Shown one piece after another: positions 11,223-23,076 of a DNA stretch of 64,000 nucleotides. The translations under genes and the position numbers were made by a program. This DNA comes from Orientallactaga sibirica (Eukaryota > Chordata > Mammalia > Rodentia > Dipodidae), in assembly GCA_036365145.1 (NCBI GenBank), contig JAEOAD010000048.1:11418501-11482500 (forward strand), written 5' to 3'. Each line of letters starts with the position of its first letter. The stretch's first letter is position 1. The notes beneath the pieces were generated by a model, which had not been told where the DNA came from, made no database searches, and was given only the letters and a program-made list of their open reading frames with translations.

Positions 11223-11514
11223 CTAAAATGTGGGCTAATTAAAATCAATGGAACGCATACATCCGTCACCTCAAATACTCCTCACATTTCTGTGGAACTT
11301 TCCGTATCTACTGCAGTTCAGGAAACTATGACCTTCAGGAGAACTCTGTCTCTGAACTACTTGAGTCAGGAAAGACCTTCAAACAAGAAATAGAAGAACA
11401 TCTCACAACTTGCTTGTGGGGCTGTTGGGCACGGGGCTGTATAGAAATCTAGTTGGGTGCTGAGAAGCAGAGAAGCTAATTAGAAGTTTCATTCCTCCTT
11501 GAGAAAATGGCTGC

Positions 11515-11815
11515 ATATTCTGCGTGTTGCTGTTACCTTCTTGTTGCCAGAACAAACACCCAACCAGAAGCAGCTTATGGGATGAAAAGGTTTATTTTAG
11601 GCTTACTGATTTCCAAGGGGAACATCCATAGGGTGGAACAACAAGGTGGCTCACTTCCAAAGATCCAGAGCAGAGGAAAAAAACAAAGATAGACGCACTA
11701 GCCAGGAAACAGGAACAGCCAGAGCTCAAACATGGCTTTTCAACACACCCTGGGGCTGGACTCAAGATCCACCCCAGCCCAGTGACACACCTCTTCCATC
11801 AGGCTACTATGTCAA
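11515..11815 (-). mobile_element. MaLR-type LTR, diverged
   Basis: Contains the reverse-strand MaLR pattern GGTTTATTTTAGGCTTACTG (reverse of a poly(A) signal region) followed by CCCAGTGACACACCTCTTCC. Similar order appears at 27768-28157 and 54480-54830. Ends are not defined. Confidence 0.5.
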
Positions 11816-11867
11816 ATGTGATTTTATTTTGATTTTGGGCAATTTTTTCCCTGTTTTTATGAATATT

Positions 11868-12075
11868 TTTTTTTATTTATTTATTTATTTATGAGAGAGA
11901 TAGAATGAGGCAGATAGATAGAGAGATTGGGTGCACCAGGGCCTATAACTACTGGAAACAAGCTCCAGATGCATGTACCACCTTGTGCATCTGGATTTAC
12001 ATGGCTTCTGAGGAATAGAAATGGGGTTTTTAGGCTTTGCTGGCAAGCGCCTTAACCGCTAAGCCATCTCTCCTG
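11868..12075 (-). repeat. Dip-A SINE
   Basis: A (TTTA)n start, GAGAGAGAT stretch, CTCCAGATGCATGTACCACC, and CTTAACCGCTAAGCCATCTC at the head end. Minus-strand orientation. Confidence 0.88.
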
Positions 12076-12407
12076 TGTCTCTCCTGTGTTTTTGAAAGCT
12101 GCTTTTCCTGGAGATGTCACTGAGTAGTCGTGAGACCCCATCCCCCTCTCTCTTTTTCAGCCAGGCCAAAACTCAATAGGAGACTTCGCTAACCTGCATC
12201 CTTCCCTGAGCACCAGCCCACACCTCCGCAAGGTCATCTCTCCACTGGCCAAGCTGCCAAGCCTCAAGGGCATGGGCATACATACCACAGATGCCATTCT
12301 CTTCCGTTCTTTCTGGCCCTCTTTCCTGAAGCAAGGTACATGTTCTCTGATCTCTGGATCTCTCTCTGTGGTCTCTCACTGTCTCTGCCTGCCTCTCCCT
12401 ACACACA

Positions 12408-12440
<33 letters not shown>

Positions 12441-12648
12441 CTCTCTTTTTTCTCTCTCTTTCTCTTTTTCTTTCTCACACACACAGAGCCAGGTTCTCCC
12501 TTCCCCTGATAATACACTGTTTATTCTCACAGTGCTTTGCCCTTCCTCCACCTGAACCACCCTGCACCAGAGATCGACACCAGCCACAGCCACACCAGTG
12601 AGACCAGTATGCCCCAGCAGCCATGACTTCTCTCTCCCACCTTTCTTT
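12076..12648. other. Unclassified sequence with CA/CT simple repeats
   Basis: Holds (CA)n at about 12402-12440 and CT-rich sequence to about 12475. TAATAAACTCC beyond the B1 at 12871 suggests an LTR or transcript end on the plus strand, but no boundaries are visible. Confidence 0.35.
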
Positions 12649-12815
12649 TTTTTTTTTTTTTTTTTTTTTTGGTTTTTCGAGGTTGGGTTTCACTCTGGTC
12701 CAGGCTGACCTGGAATTAGCTATATAGTCTCAGGGTGGCCTCGAACTCACGGCAATCCTCCTACCTCTGCCTCCCAAGTACTGGGATTAAAAGTGTGTGC
12801 CACCATGCCCGGCTT
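12649..12815 (-). repeat. B1 SINE with TSD
   Basis: Minus-strand B1 beginning with a run of about 24 T and ending CACCATGCCCGGC. TCTCCCACCTTTCTT flanks both ends as TSD. A well-preserved copy. Confidence 0.93.
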
Positions 12816-12919
12816 CTCCCACCTTTCTTGCCCATCCCCTTCCCCTACTAAAACTCTCCCTCTAAGCTGCTAATAAACTCCCTATTTCCTAGAAAATGTA
12901 TGATCTCAGCCCTTTAATT

Positions 12920-13101
12920 ATTTTTATTTTTATTTATTTATTTACTTGAGAGAGAGGAAAAGGGAGAGAGAGAGAAAGAGCAAGACTGGGTGCACAAATG
13001 AACTCCAGATGCATATGCATCAGGCTTACGTGGTTCCTGGAGAATCGAACCTGGGTCTTTTGCAGACAAGTGCTTTAACCACTAAGCCATCTTTCCAGCC
13101 A
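12920..13101 (-). repeat. Dip-A SINE with TSD
   Basis: Minus-strand Dip-A shortened in the centre. CTCAGCCCTTTAATT on both sides is a 15-bp TSD. Confidence 0.93.
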
Positions 13102-13116
13102 CTCAGCCCTTTAATT

Positions 13117-13784
13117 CTAATCCTGCCCTCTTGACAGTAGCCATCTGCTAGTTTGGTTTTGACTGTGCCTTGTTCCCTGAATGTGGCCTGTCCTGGTTAG
13201 TCTGATTTACCCCCACATGGTGGATAGTGGTCAGTGACTGATGATAAGAAGTTGGTTTCCAATAAAACATCATTGCTGTTGATTTTAAGCAACCAAGACA
13301 CACAGAAAAAAAATGGCTCCTAGAGCTGTCTCGCCTGGATTTTGTTTGCAAGTTTACTTTGATCTATCCTGTAGGAGATGTTCTAGTGTCATAAAAAGAA
13401 AAGACTGCTCAGTTTTTTTTTCCTTGTTAGAAGTAGAATGTAAACAGACAATAGTTACAAAATTTTCCAAGAACAAAAAACACAGCTACTAAAGAGCAAA
13501 GATTTAAAGAAAACTAGCTTGAAAATTAAGTACTGGATAATAGTCATATTTTAAGTCTGATTGAAAATTATTTTGAGAAACACCAAAGCTGTGTGACAAA
13601 AGATAGATTTATCATGACTAAGATTTTGTAGAACAATTAACAATTAGAAAAGAAATTATACTTATCTTTGTTTAAAGGTGACAGTCATGAGACAATTAGG
13701 AACAGAGCCTTATAAGCCTGAAAGAGGTTAGCATCATTAACCTTTTGGGAGGATACCAGATCTGAAGAGTTCTCTTAGGCTTTG
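13117..13784. other. Unique non-coding sequence
   Basis: AT-rich, with no repeat or gene recognised. Confidence 0.5.
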
Positions 13785-13975
13785 CATTTAATCATTTATT
13801 TATTTGAGCTAGAAAAAGAATCAGGTAGTTGAGAGAAAGAAAGAGAGAGAGAGAGAGCCAGAGTGTCCTGCAACTGCAAATGAACTCCAGACACATGTAC
13901 CACTTTGCACACCTGGCTTTACGTGGGTACTAGGGAACTGAACCTGGGGCCCTCAGGCAAACAAGCAGTAGGCTC
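13785..13975 (-). repeat. Dip-A SINE, head truncated
   Basis: ATCATTTATTTATTTGAGC tail, AACTCCAGACACATGTACCAC, GGGAACTGAACCTGGGGCCC. The tRNA-like head is missing or decayed. Confidence 0.8.
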
Positions 13976-14017
13976 TGTATTTTATACTTGAGGAACACAA
14001 AGGTATTTAACATACAA

Positions 14018-14082
14018 AGATTCTAGCAACAGTTAGTGTGTGAAGGACTTCTTTGTAGCTGTTCTAACTGTTGCTAGAATCT
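14018..14082. repeat. Perfect 19-bp inverted repeat (hairpin)
   Basis: Arms 14018-14036 and 14064-14082 are exact reverse complements (AGATTCTAGCAACAGTTAG) around a 27-nt spacer. The surrounding sequence is diverged, so a perfect stem this long stands out. It could be a short palindromic element, a templated inversion or a structured RNA. Confidence 0.85.
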
Positions 14083-14146
14083 GCCCAAATGGTGATTTAA
14101 AAAAAAAAAACAAACTTATTAAAGATAGTAAAGATGACAAAAATGG

Positions 14147-14200
14147 TGTATGGCTCTCTCTCTCTCCCTTTGCAAATAAATAAACAAAAATATTTTTAAA
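14147..14200 (+). repeat. Dip-A tail fragment
   Basis: Only the CT-rich end and TTGCAAATAAATAAAC tail remain. The next Dip-A starts at once, suggesting it landed in this tail. Confidence 0.6.
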
Positions 14201-14206
14201 AATCTT

Positions 14207-14430
14207 GGGCTGGACAGTGGCTCAGTGGGTAAAGGTGATTTTCAGCAATGCATGATGCTCTGTGTTCTGTTCCCCAGTAAAGCCATGCGAGGCCAGATGC
14301 ACAAAGTGGCACATATATCTGGAATTCATTTATGGTGGTAAGAGGCCCTGGCACACCCATTTCTTCTCTCTCTTTCATATTCTCTCTTTCTCCTTGCAAA
14401 TAAATAAATAAAAACATATTTTAAAAAGGT
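14207..14430 (+). repeat. Dip-A SINE, diverged
   Basis: GGGCTGGACAGTGGCTCAGTGGG head, TGTTCTGTTCCCCAG in place of box B, AGGCCAGATGCACAAAGTGG, and a CAAATAAATAAATAAA tail. Confidence 0.85.
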
Positions 14431-14722
14431 GTGTGGATTTTCTTTTCTGCTACTTTATATGCTGGTAACCCAAGTGTAATATATATTATGTAAATAATCA
14501 TTTATTGGTCACTTTTCGTGCATTAAACTTGCATGCCTTTAACTGAAGATTTTCAAAAATATAGCACTGTATATTTTAAATCACAGATACATTAGGGTAT
14601 TAAATTTAGTAAACTTACCTTAAAGTAATTGTTTATAAAGTGGTCATTTAAAAGAATATCTTAGAAACACATACTTAAATGAACCTTGGTTTGTCAAGAC
14701 ATGGCTTTGTAAGTAGTTGAGA
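14431..14722. other. AT-rich non-coding sequence
   Basis: Nothing recognised. Confidence 0.4.
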
Positions 14723-15022
14723 TGGTTAATATTAGTTGTCAACTTGACAGGATCCTTAAAGTGGGGAGACCCACCCTAAGTGTGAGGGGCACCATTCCAT
14801 GGACTAGGGTCCTGGAGTGATGAGTGAAAAAGGAGAAAGTGAGGGAGCACAAGCATTCGCTGCTCTCTGCTTCCTGACTGTAGCTGTGCTGTGACCAAAC
14901 TCCTTCTGCTCCTGCAAGGATGGACTATATTCCCTGGGCCCAGGAGCCAACATAAACCTTTGCTCACTTATGTTGCTTCTCATCAAGTATTTGGCCAGAG
15001 CAATGAGGAAAGGGACTGAAAC
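14723..15022 (+). mobile_element. MaLR/ERVL-type LTR
   Basis: Begins TGGTTAATATTAGTTGTCAAC and continues with GACCCACCCTAAGTGTGAGG, CACCATTCCATGGACTAGGG and ACATAAACC, ending near GGGACTGAAACAG. Same family as the interrupted LTR at 6125-6800 and probably as 55755. Confidence 0.72.
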
Positions 15023-15240
15023 AGAAAATTGCTACTAAGAATGCAGGCCATTGCTGTGATGAACCTGACCATGTGGTTCTTCATAAGTCTTTGGAACCAG
15101 TTGTCAGAGAATATGGAAGAATTTGATACTTAGGGACAGACAAAACCCTGGAATGATGGCTCATCAGAATATCTAGCCAAAGCTAGAACGTGATTGTTAA
15201 AAGATTTCAGCCAAAACAGAAATTTAAAAGAGCCCCGATT
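15023..15240 (+). mobile_element. Start of an ERVL/MaLR internal region
   Basis: Right after the LTR, AATTGCTACTAAGAATGCAG resembles a decayed leucine-type primer-binding site. GCTGTGATGAACCTGACCAT is the kind of leader sequence recalled from rodent MaLR internal regions. No open frame survives. Confidence 0.5.
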
Positions 15241-16340
15241 CTATTAAGAGCCTGTCAAAATTAATGGGAAACAGAAATATTGATGTTTTTAATCTTTTAA
15301 AGTTTCACTTTTACAATTTTCTTAGAAATAGACTAACATCATAAGAAAGTCTATTGCTGTGAATACAAAGCATTGGGCTGGAGAGATGGCTCAATGGGTA
15401 ATGGCAATTGCTTGAATACAGGGCATTAAAAATCGTTATAGACAATTTTTTGGTTATGTTGGCCTAATTACATATTAAGCTTGTCTTATAAGATCTATTC
15501 TTATAAGCCTCACATAACAAGAACAACAAAAATCAATGCCGTTATACAGGTACTTATATAATAGGAGAGAAAATAATTTGAAATGGAATATTGATCGAGG
15601 AAATAAAAAATAATAACAAAACGCAAATGCAAAATTAAATGCATTCCTATTTGTGAAAATAAAATTCTCCTTCTTACACTATGGTATATATTATATAACA
15701 GGGTTGGGGCATAAAGTTAGCATTTGCAATTACCAAATTAATTGAAGATTTGGGAAAAGATTTGGGGAAAAGTCTCAACCTGTGCGAAACCAGGTGGAGT
15801 CCTTGATTCTGCCCATGAGCAATGGTTTGTCCATTCTTGTTAAATCCAAGGAGCTCTCCTTGTTTCTGAGAGTTGCCAAGGAAATGGCAGCCAGAACTAA
15901 AGGGATTATATCATGTACTGATGAGATTTGTCCTCTCCCCATAGTCAAATGAAGCTCAAATCACCCCAAGGGTCTCTATGGGAGTAATCAAGTTCAAGTG
16001 AAGACATTAGTAATTAGTGATGTCCTTATGGCTAAAAGAAAAAAAAAAAAAAAACTAAAACAATCTGTACACCAAGACAAGAAAAGAAAGACCATGTGAA
16101 GAAAAGGGCGGCGGGGGAGACATTGTCAGGGACAAGCCAAGGAAAGCTGCGAGCCTGGAGCAGGCCTTGCCCACAGCCCTTGAGGGAACCAGTCTTGACA
16201 ACATGGATTTAGGGCTTGCAGACTCCAGAAATGGGAGACTGGGAGACAACAGGTCTCTGTTGTTCAGGTTCCTTAGTACATGGCTCTTGGTCTGTAACAG
16301 TTCTAGAGAACTAATGTAGCTCCTACATTTGAATGTGTTC
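15241..16340. other. AT-rich sequence with a Dip head fragment
   Basis: 15375-15415 holds GGGCTGGAGAGATGGCTCAA, a bare Dip head. 15440-15520 resembles the duplicated block at 33380-33650 (GGTTATGTTGGCCTAATTAC). Otherwise unique, with an A-tract at about 16040. Confidence 0.45.
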
Positions 16341-16354
16341 ATGATTTAAGTTCT

Positions 16355-16599
16355 TTTTTTTTTATTAAATATATCTTAAAAGATTTTATTTATTTATTTG
16401 AGAAAGAAAGAGAGGGAGGGAGGGAGGAAGAGGCAGAGAGAAAGAGCACATGGGCACACCAGGACCTAAAGCCACTGTAAACGAACTCCAGACACTTGCA
16501 CCACCTTGTGCATCTGGCTTACGTGGGTCCTGGGGAATTGAACACTGGTCCTTAGGCTTCATGAGCAAATGCCTTAATGGCTAAGCCATTTCCCCAGCC
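16355..16599 (-). repeat. Dip-A SINE with perfect TSD
   Basis: CATGATTTAAGTTCT occurs at 16340-16354 and 16600-16614. Inside lie a T/A-rich tail, AACTCCAGACACTTGCACCAC and CTAAGCCATTTCCCCAGCC. Confidence 0.95.
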
Positions 16600-16614
16600 C
16601 ATGATTTAAGTTCT

Positions 16615-18620
16615 GATATGGGAAAAGTATGTTGTAGCTGATCATCGTGCTGGGTCTGCCTGGAGTAGCCACAACCAAAAACGCCTTCGGCTTCCTTTGC
16701 ACGTGCCCAACTTTGAATCCACTTGTAACTAATAGCAGTGCTTCTGTGCATGAGATTCCTGGCGTTGACCCGTTAGCAAAGCTTTAGAGACTCCACATTG
16801 ACTTTGGTTAATATCTAAGGTGGCCTTTGATAAGGAGAGAAATAGAACTGGTCCAAAGCTGACCTGACAGGCCCAACACTCACTGGAAGGCAGGAAGGCT
16901 GCTTTTGAGCTGGAATTGTCTCCTTGGTTGGCAGAACGTTTTTTGACTCCAGTGATCTTTCTGGAACTAAGAACTTTTCCCTGCCTGGGTTTTGCTGTTT
17001 TTCTTCAGGAGTCCATAGGTCATCATTGCCTGTCTGTTATGGTTCTGTGAGAAATCACTCTTTGTCTTTAAGCACAGATGTGCCATAAAAATATGGGGAT
17101 TATTATGATGTCTATTTGAATACTCAACCCAACGAATACATTGAATCCAATTTCCTTTGGACTTGGAATCTTTTGAGTGGAGTTACTTGCCTGTGAAGGA
17201 AAAAAACCAAACAAACACATTTTCCACTAGTAGGACCATTCCCAAAGGAATTCAGAAGCAAGCTTGAAGGCATGCATCAGGAGGAAGCCCTAAGCACAAC
17301 CAGACAGATATTTTAGGCTGTATTTCAAGGTTGCTGTGACCTTCCCAGATTCCATGAGCAAAGCTGACTTGGAAAAATACGGCTGCCCAGAGCAAGTGGA
17401 AGCCACCTATATAGTGAAAAAATAATAATAATAAGAGTTTGAGGTCAAGAAGACCCGAGTCCAAATCCTGTCCATTTGCCACTGTTTAACCTTAAAAAGA
17501 TTGAGTGTCTCCATCATGTGGGTAATGATGTCATGTCTACTTCAGAGAGGTTTTGTTAAATGTGGTCATGATTTTAAATCTCCTAAAATACCTGACACAT
17601 GAGAGTTCAAGTCAACTTAAGGATGAAAAACTGTGTGACTGGTGTAGGGGGCATGCTATGCAATGAAGCCATTCCTTGTCTTTGCGAGGAAAACAAGAGA
17701 TGTACATGAGCTAAGATCTTGAGAGCAACTGGCACAAAAGAAAGTTTCTCAACTGTAATAGTTGGGGCTCTGGCCCTAGCTGGGTCCTAGTTGAGTGTGG
17801 ACATTGAATGGACTGGAGAGTTGTGTCCGTCCCCCTCCCTTCCTCCCTCAGAATTGGGATATAATGAGAAGCTGACTTTCTGTCTGCCTGGAGACCTTAA
17901 CTGTTTAATGAGAGCACACCACCAATACGTGCTCTTGTCAGACTCCAGTTTCAGCCTAGAAATTTCCACTTATCCCTTGTTTGTTTTGGCACTCTAGAGG
18001 TACAGGGGACAGACAAGCTGATGTCATCATTCTGCCATTGGTATTACTCACCCCAACCTGGAAGCTCTTTGGATGCAAGAAAAGAAATATTTCACTGCCA
18101 TGGAAAATAAGAAAGTATAGTGGCTTTAATATTTTAAAAGATCACACTAATTGGCAGAACAAGTGACTTTGAAAAAGGCAAATATTTTTATTTAAAAACA
18201 TTATGTCATTCAGAAAATAAAACTTGACAGCTAGCCAAAAAAAAGGGAAAAAGAGGTTTTTAAAGCCTCATGGTCATTTGTACAAAATTGAAATTCCATG
18301 AACTTCAAACCGTGGCTATACTGGCTTCTCTGGCTGAGGATCCGAATGAATGGGGTTTATAAAAGTAGAGGCAAAAACTCTGGTTCATTCATGGAATCAC
18401 TTGTGCAGCTCCAAAATAAGGTCTTAATAAAAGGTAAACATGCACAGCCATACCTCCATGTGTTTCAGAGCTGCCTTGTAGGACTAGCAGGCAGCTCAGG
18501 ATCTTGCATACTAAACTCAATGTGAGCTTCACCATCAGTCTTCACAATCATGAGCTATATTTTCCTTGAGAAGAACACTGGCTTAAAACCCACCAGCTCC
18601 AAATACTGCTGAATTACCAA
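16615..18620. other. Unique non-coding sequence, 2 kb
   Basis: The longest repeat-poor stretch in the first third of the window. No open frame above about 76 codons and no repeat seen. If the window lies in or near a gene, conserved regulatory elements would be most plausible in such stretches. Confidence 0.45.
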
Positions 18621-18627
18621 ATGACTG

Positions 18628-18692
18628 ACTTTTGTTTTGTTTTGTTTTGTTTTTTGTTTTTATGGTAGGGTCTTGCTCTAGCCCAGGCTGAC
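18628..18692 (-). repeat. B1 fragment
   Basis: GGTAGGGTCTTGCTCTAGCC then CAGGCTGACC, preceded by a GTTTT repeat and followed by an ACAAACAAAC simple repeat. Only the 3' end of the B1 remains. Confidence 0.65.
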
Positions 18693-18812
18693 CAAAACAA
18701 ACAACAAACAAACAAACAAAAAAGTCAACATCCAAACTTTAACAATAGTAGAATTAGCTCCCTGGGCTGGAGCAGTGAGTCAAAGGTTACAAGATAAAAT
18801 GTAATAAGTCCA

Positions 18813-18971
18813 GAGCTGGACGTGGTGGCACATGCCTTTAATCCCAGCACTCGGGAGGCAGAGGTAGGAGGATCACTGTGAGTTCGAGGCCACCCTGAGA
18901 CTACATAGTGAATTCCAGGTCAGCCTGGACTAGAGCGAGACCCTACCTCAAAAAACCAAAAAAAAAAAAAA
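18813..18971 (+). repeat. B1 SINE with TSD
   Basis: Full B1 from GAGCTGGACGTGGTGGCAC to a 16-A tail. Flanks AAATGTAATAAGTCCA and AAATGTAGTAAGTCCA are the TSD. Confidence 0.95.
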
Positions 18972-18987
18972 AAATGTAGTAAGTCCA

Positions 18988-19560
18988 ACCATGTGAGGCT
19001 GTGTGTGTACACTTGCAAACATCAAGATGACACAAGTAGATATGGGACATGTGGCTTTAATAGCACCTTGCATTTAACAAAAAAAAGGACATGCATCCTG
19101 CTCACAGCAAAGCTGTATGGGGATGAATAACATTATGCACCTGCTGGTAAAGATGATGAAGCAATAGAAATGTGCCACCAGAGTGGAGATAATGGCTGAA
19201 CCGCATGTCAGGTCTGGATCCACGTTTGAAAGTCAAGTCATCAAAACAAGCAGTTCAGAGGAGAAACATGCAAAGCCTTTTCTCATAGAATTTGACAAAC
19301 CAGGAGATATATTTTCTTGGAAGAAGGTGGTGTGGATCCACAGTAGCTGCTTTCAAATGGCATAGGGGAGAAGAATCAAACCAATTCTGTTTGATATGAC
19401 TTTAAATTAACACAAAGAGCACTGATGAAAGCTACAGGGGCATAGATTTTTTTTTTTTTACTTACTATTAAATTTTCAATAGTCACATACAAACTTGTAT
19501 TCTTCTCTGATTTTCACAGCAAGAGCCTATATGTCCTCATAGTAATTCACTTCAGATAGA
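18988..19560. other. Unique non-coding sequence
   Basis: Nothing recognised. A 60-codon frame at 19183-19365 has no support. Confidence 0.45.
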
Positions 19561-19569
19561 AGTAATAAT

Positions 19570-19832
19570 TTTTTATTTATTTTTTATTTTAGAGACAGTG
19601 AGCGAGACAGAGAGAGAGAAAGAGAGACAGAGAGGGAGAAAAAGATAATAGGCATGCAAGGGCCTCAGCCACTGCAATCCAACTCCAGATGCTTGTGCCA
19701 CCTAGTGGGCATGTGCAACCTTGCACTTGCCTCACTTTTGTGCGTCTGGCTCACGTGGGATATGGAGAGTAGAATATGGTTCCTTAGGCTTCACAGGCAA
19801 GTGCCTTAACTGCTAAGCCAGCTCTTCAGGAC
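19570..19832 (-). repeat. Dip-C SINE
   Basis: Minus-strand copy with CACCTAGTGGGCATGTGCAACC and CTTGCCTCACTTTTGTGCGTC, a block absent from Dip-A and related to the GTGACGCAAGG block of Dip-B. Flanks containing AGAAGTAAT are likely the TSD. Confidence 0.85.
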
Positions 19833-19839
19833 AGAAGTA

Positions 19840-21376
19840 ATTAAATTCTATGATAACAATAAACTAAGCCATATAGGACAGTATCTCCCTCACAGCAAGA
19901 GAAAAACAAACCAAAAGGAAAACTCCAGAGATCTATGTTTGTGAGGGACACTGGCAAGTCAATGCTAATGGGAGCATTATAATTTATTGTACTTATTCTA
20001 GCAGCTTCTTTGAAAGATGGAAATATGGATGCTTTGCCAATGAGATGACTCCCAGGTCATTTGAAATTTTCATTAGCGGATTTCATATTTAGATTTCTAG
20101 AAAAGGGCTCTGCCTCTCTGTCTGGGTCTTCCAGCAGGACCATGACAGGATGTTGAGGGACAGGAGCCATCTGCCTCTACCTGCCATGGCTGAGGCACCC
20201 CCACCTTCAGAATGAGGCATTTTCAGAGTTGTGCGTGCTGTGTTTTCCTTCTAAAGTTAGTGAGCACAGCAACAGCTCCCTAGAGTGCATCAACAAACCA
20301 TTAATTTCAAATCTTTTTCTAAGCCTGAAACCCTCTGCCTCCAAAAGCATATATCTGATAATAAAAATGTTTCTAGCCCTCACTCTTAAATCCTGAGCTT
20401 CTTCAAGAACAAGTTCCCCATCTGTTTATAAATGGGGGAAAAAATGAACCAAAACCCTTCAGGAATTCAGAGTAATGGACAGTCTTCAGTAGCTTCAATA
20501 CTATCCTGGTATCGTTGAAGGAGTCATGAGTAGAGCAGGAATTGTAGCATGCGCAAGACTAAGGTTTGGAGTGGGGATGGGGAGTGAGACAGCATAAATG
20601 TGTTTCCCTTCTTTCATCTCAAACACAAAGGTAAATCAATAAATACGTTTCCAATTCAGAGTATTAGAGGCCATTATTAATTTGGCAGCTAAAAGGGAAT
20701 TAATATTGTTTTCCTAAAATTCACATCAGGTTACACCAGGTTACAGAATACTGGTTGTTAGCTGTGCATACTTACAGCAGTGAGCATGTTGAAATCGAGC
20801 CAAAATATGGTAGGTAGCTGAAATAATCAGATTGACTGAACTGTGATCCAATTTACAGGACAGACTCGAGGTTTGCAAAGTCTAGTATAGATTTTTGAAG
20901 AGATGATCTAGAAAAATTATAAAATTCCAAACTAAAATTCTTCAAAATACAAATATCCACGACATAAATCTCAAATGAGAAGCACAACAGCTTGAACAGC
21001 AATAATGTGGGAAAGAATTTCCGTGCAAGTTCTTGAAAATAAACTGAAACCCCCACAAACAAAGACGCGACCATGAAAGTATGACGCTGTGTGAGAAAAG
21101 ATTACACGAGATTACATGTCTTCCACACTGGTTCAACGAGGTCAGAGCAACAAGGACTCTGCAAAGCTAGAATAAGCTTAGGGCATGCCCAAGACTGTGC
21201 AGGTTTTGAAAATACACCTTTGGGATTATCAATGTACTCGAGCAGGGTAACACACTTGTGCTTTATTGTTTGAAATGCTGTGAGCATATTTGCAAATAAT
21301 AACATGAAGAGTGGAAGTGAGCAGCAATACCTGCCTATTTTAAACATAGCACTCACTTTTCCTTCCTTTACTTCTT
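19840..21376. other. Unique non-coding sequence, 1.5 kb
   Basis: No repeat recognised apart from a short near-duplicate CAGGTTACAC/CAGGTTACAG at about 20725-20750. Frames near 20853-21356 overlap on both strands and look accidental. Confidence 0.45.
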
Positions 21377-21582
21377 TTAAAAAATATTTTTATTTATTTA
21401 TGAGAGAGAGAGAGGAAGAGGCAGATAGAGAATGGGTGTGCCAGGGCCTCTAGCCACTGTAAACAAATTTAAAAGCATGTGCCACCTTGTGTATCTGGCT
21501 TATGTGGGTACTGGGGAATCAAACTTGGATCCTTAGACTCGGCAAGCAAGTGCCTTAACCACTAAGCCATCTCTCCAGTCTT
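21377..21582 (-). repeat. Dip-A SINE
   Basis: TTTATTTATTTATGAGAGAG tail, AGCATGTGCCACCTTGTG, and CTTAACCACTAAGCCATCTC at the head end. Confidence 0.9.
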
Positions 21583-21867
21583 GCTTCCTATAGTTCTAGA
21601 GCAGAATAAACACAATACAGAATGAACAATTATTGATCAAGAGAATTAACATTGTGAAAATGGCTTCATCAATGAAAACACATTATCAATTCAATAGAAT
21701 CCACATTAAAATTCCAGTACCATTCTTCATAGAATTAGAAAACAGATTCTCTAAGATTCATATGGCAGTTCAAAAACCCTGATACACAGAGCAACCCTCA
21801 GCAGAAAGAGCATTGCTATAGATATCACGATTCCCCATCTCAAAGTAGACTACAAAGCCACAGTAAC

Positions 21868-21988
21868 AGGTGGCGCACACCTTTAATCCCAGCAATCAGG
21901 AGGCAGAGGTAGGAGGATTGCTGTGAGTTTGAGGTCAGCCTGGGCTAGAGTGAGACCTTACCTCAAAAAAAAAAAAAAACAAAAAAAC
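21868..21988 (+). repeat. B1 SINE inside L1
   Basis: GGTGGCGCACACCTTTAATCC to a run of 15 A. Its 5' end is short of the usual start. It splits the L1 between CTACAAAGCCACAGTAAC and CATGATCCTGGCAC. Confidence 0.9.
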
Positions 21989-22534
21989 AGCATGATCCTG
22001 GCACAAAGCAGATAGACCCGTGAACAGATGGCACAAAATCCAGGTCCTGTACATAAACCTAGCATACAACTTCACCCACCTGATCTTTGACAATATGTCA
22101 AAAATGTGCATTGGAAGATACATGGCCTCTTCCACATATGGTGCTGAGAAAATTGGGTATTTACAGGTAAAAGAATGAGAACAAATCCATCTCTCTCAAT
22201 GTGCACAATAATCAAAATTGACTAAAAATGTAATACAAGACATGAAACTTTGATTCTTCTAGAGGAAAAAACACAGGTAAAATGTTTCAAAATACAGGCT
22301 GGAACTGTCTGAATAGGGCTGTAAACAATAGAGTGAAAAAAATATCCCAAGGATGGACAAATAGGATTACATGAAATTAAAAAGCTTCTGTAACCCAAAG
22401 GAAAAAGTTACCAAATTGAAGAGGCAGCCTAGAGAATGACAGTAAATCTATGCCAATGATCCCTCTGATGGGATTAGTGACCAGAGTATATAAAGAACTG
22501 CAAAAGTTAAACACCAAAAAACAAAGCGTCCACT

Positions 22535-22680
22535 AGCATGGTGGCACACACCTTTAACCCCAGCACTCAGAAGGCAGAGGTAGGAGGATCGCTGTGAGTT
22601 CCAGGCCAAACTGACAGTAAATAGTGAATTCCAGGTTAGCCTGGGCTACAGTGAGACCCTCCCTCAAAGAAAAAAGAAAC
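22535..22680 (+). repeat. B1 SINE inside L1
   Basis: AGCATGGTGGCACACACC to CCTCCCTCAAAGAAAAAAG. A mildly diverged copy. Confidence 0.9.
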
Positions 22681-22747
22681 CATCTAACCAATAAATAAGT
22701 TAAATAAATAAGTTAAATAGACAGTTTTCAAACTAATGAATACAGGG

Positions 22748-23034
22748 GCCGAGAAAGATGTCTCAGTGGTCAAACTTCTTAATTCACAAGCCTGAAAACA
22801 CAAGCTCAAATCCCTAAACCCACGTGTAGTCGGATGTGTAGCTTGAGTGTCTATAATCCCAGCATGTCTACAGCATGGTTGGAGGTGAAAAAGGGTAATT
22901 GTGAAGCTTTCTGGCCAATTAGCCTGGCGAACACAACAGGAACAAAAGATCCTGCCTCAAAAGGAAGGTAGAAGTTGAGGACCAAAACTTAAGGTTGACC
23001 TTGCCCTCCATATCACAGTATGGCACACGTGCAT

Positions 23035-23076
<42 letters not shown>

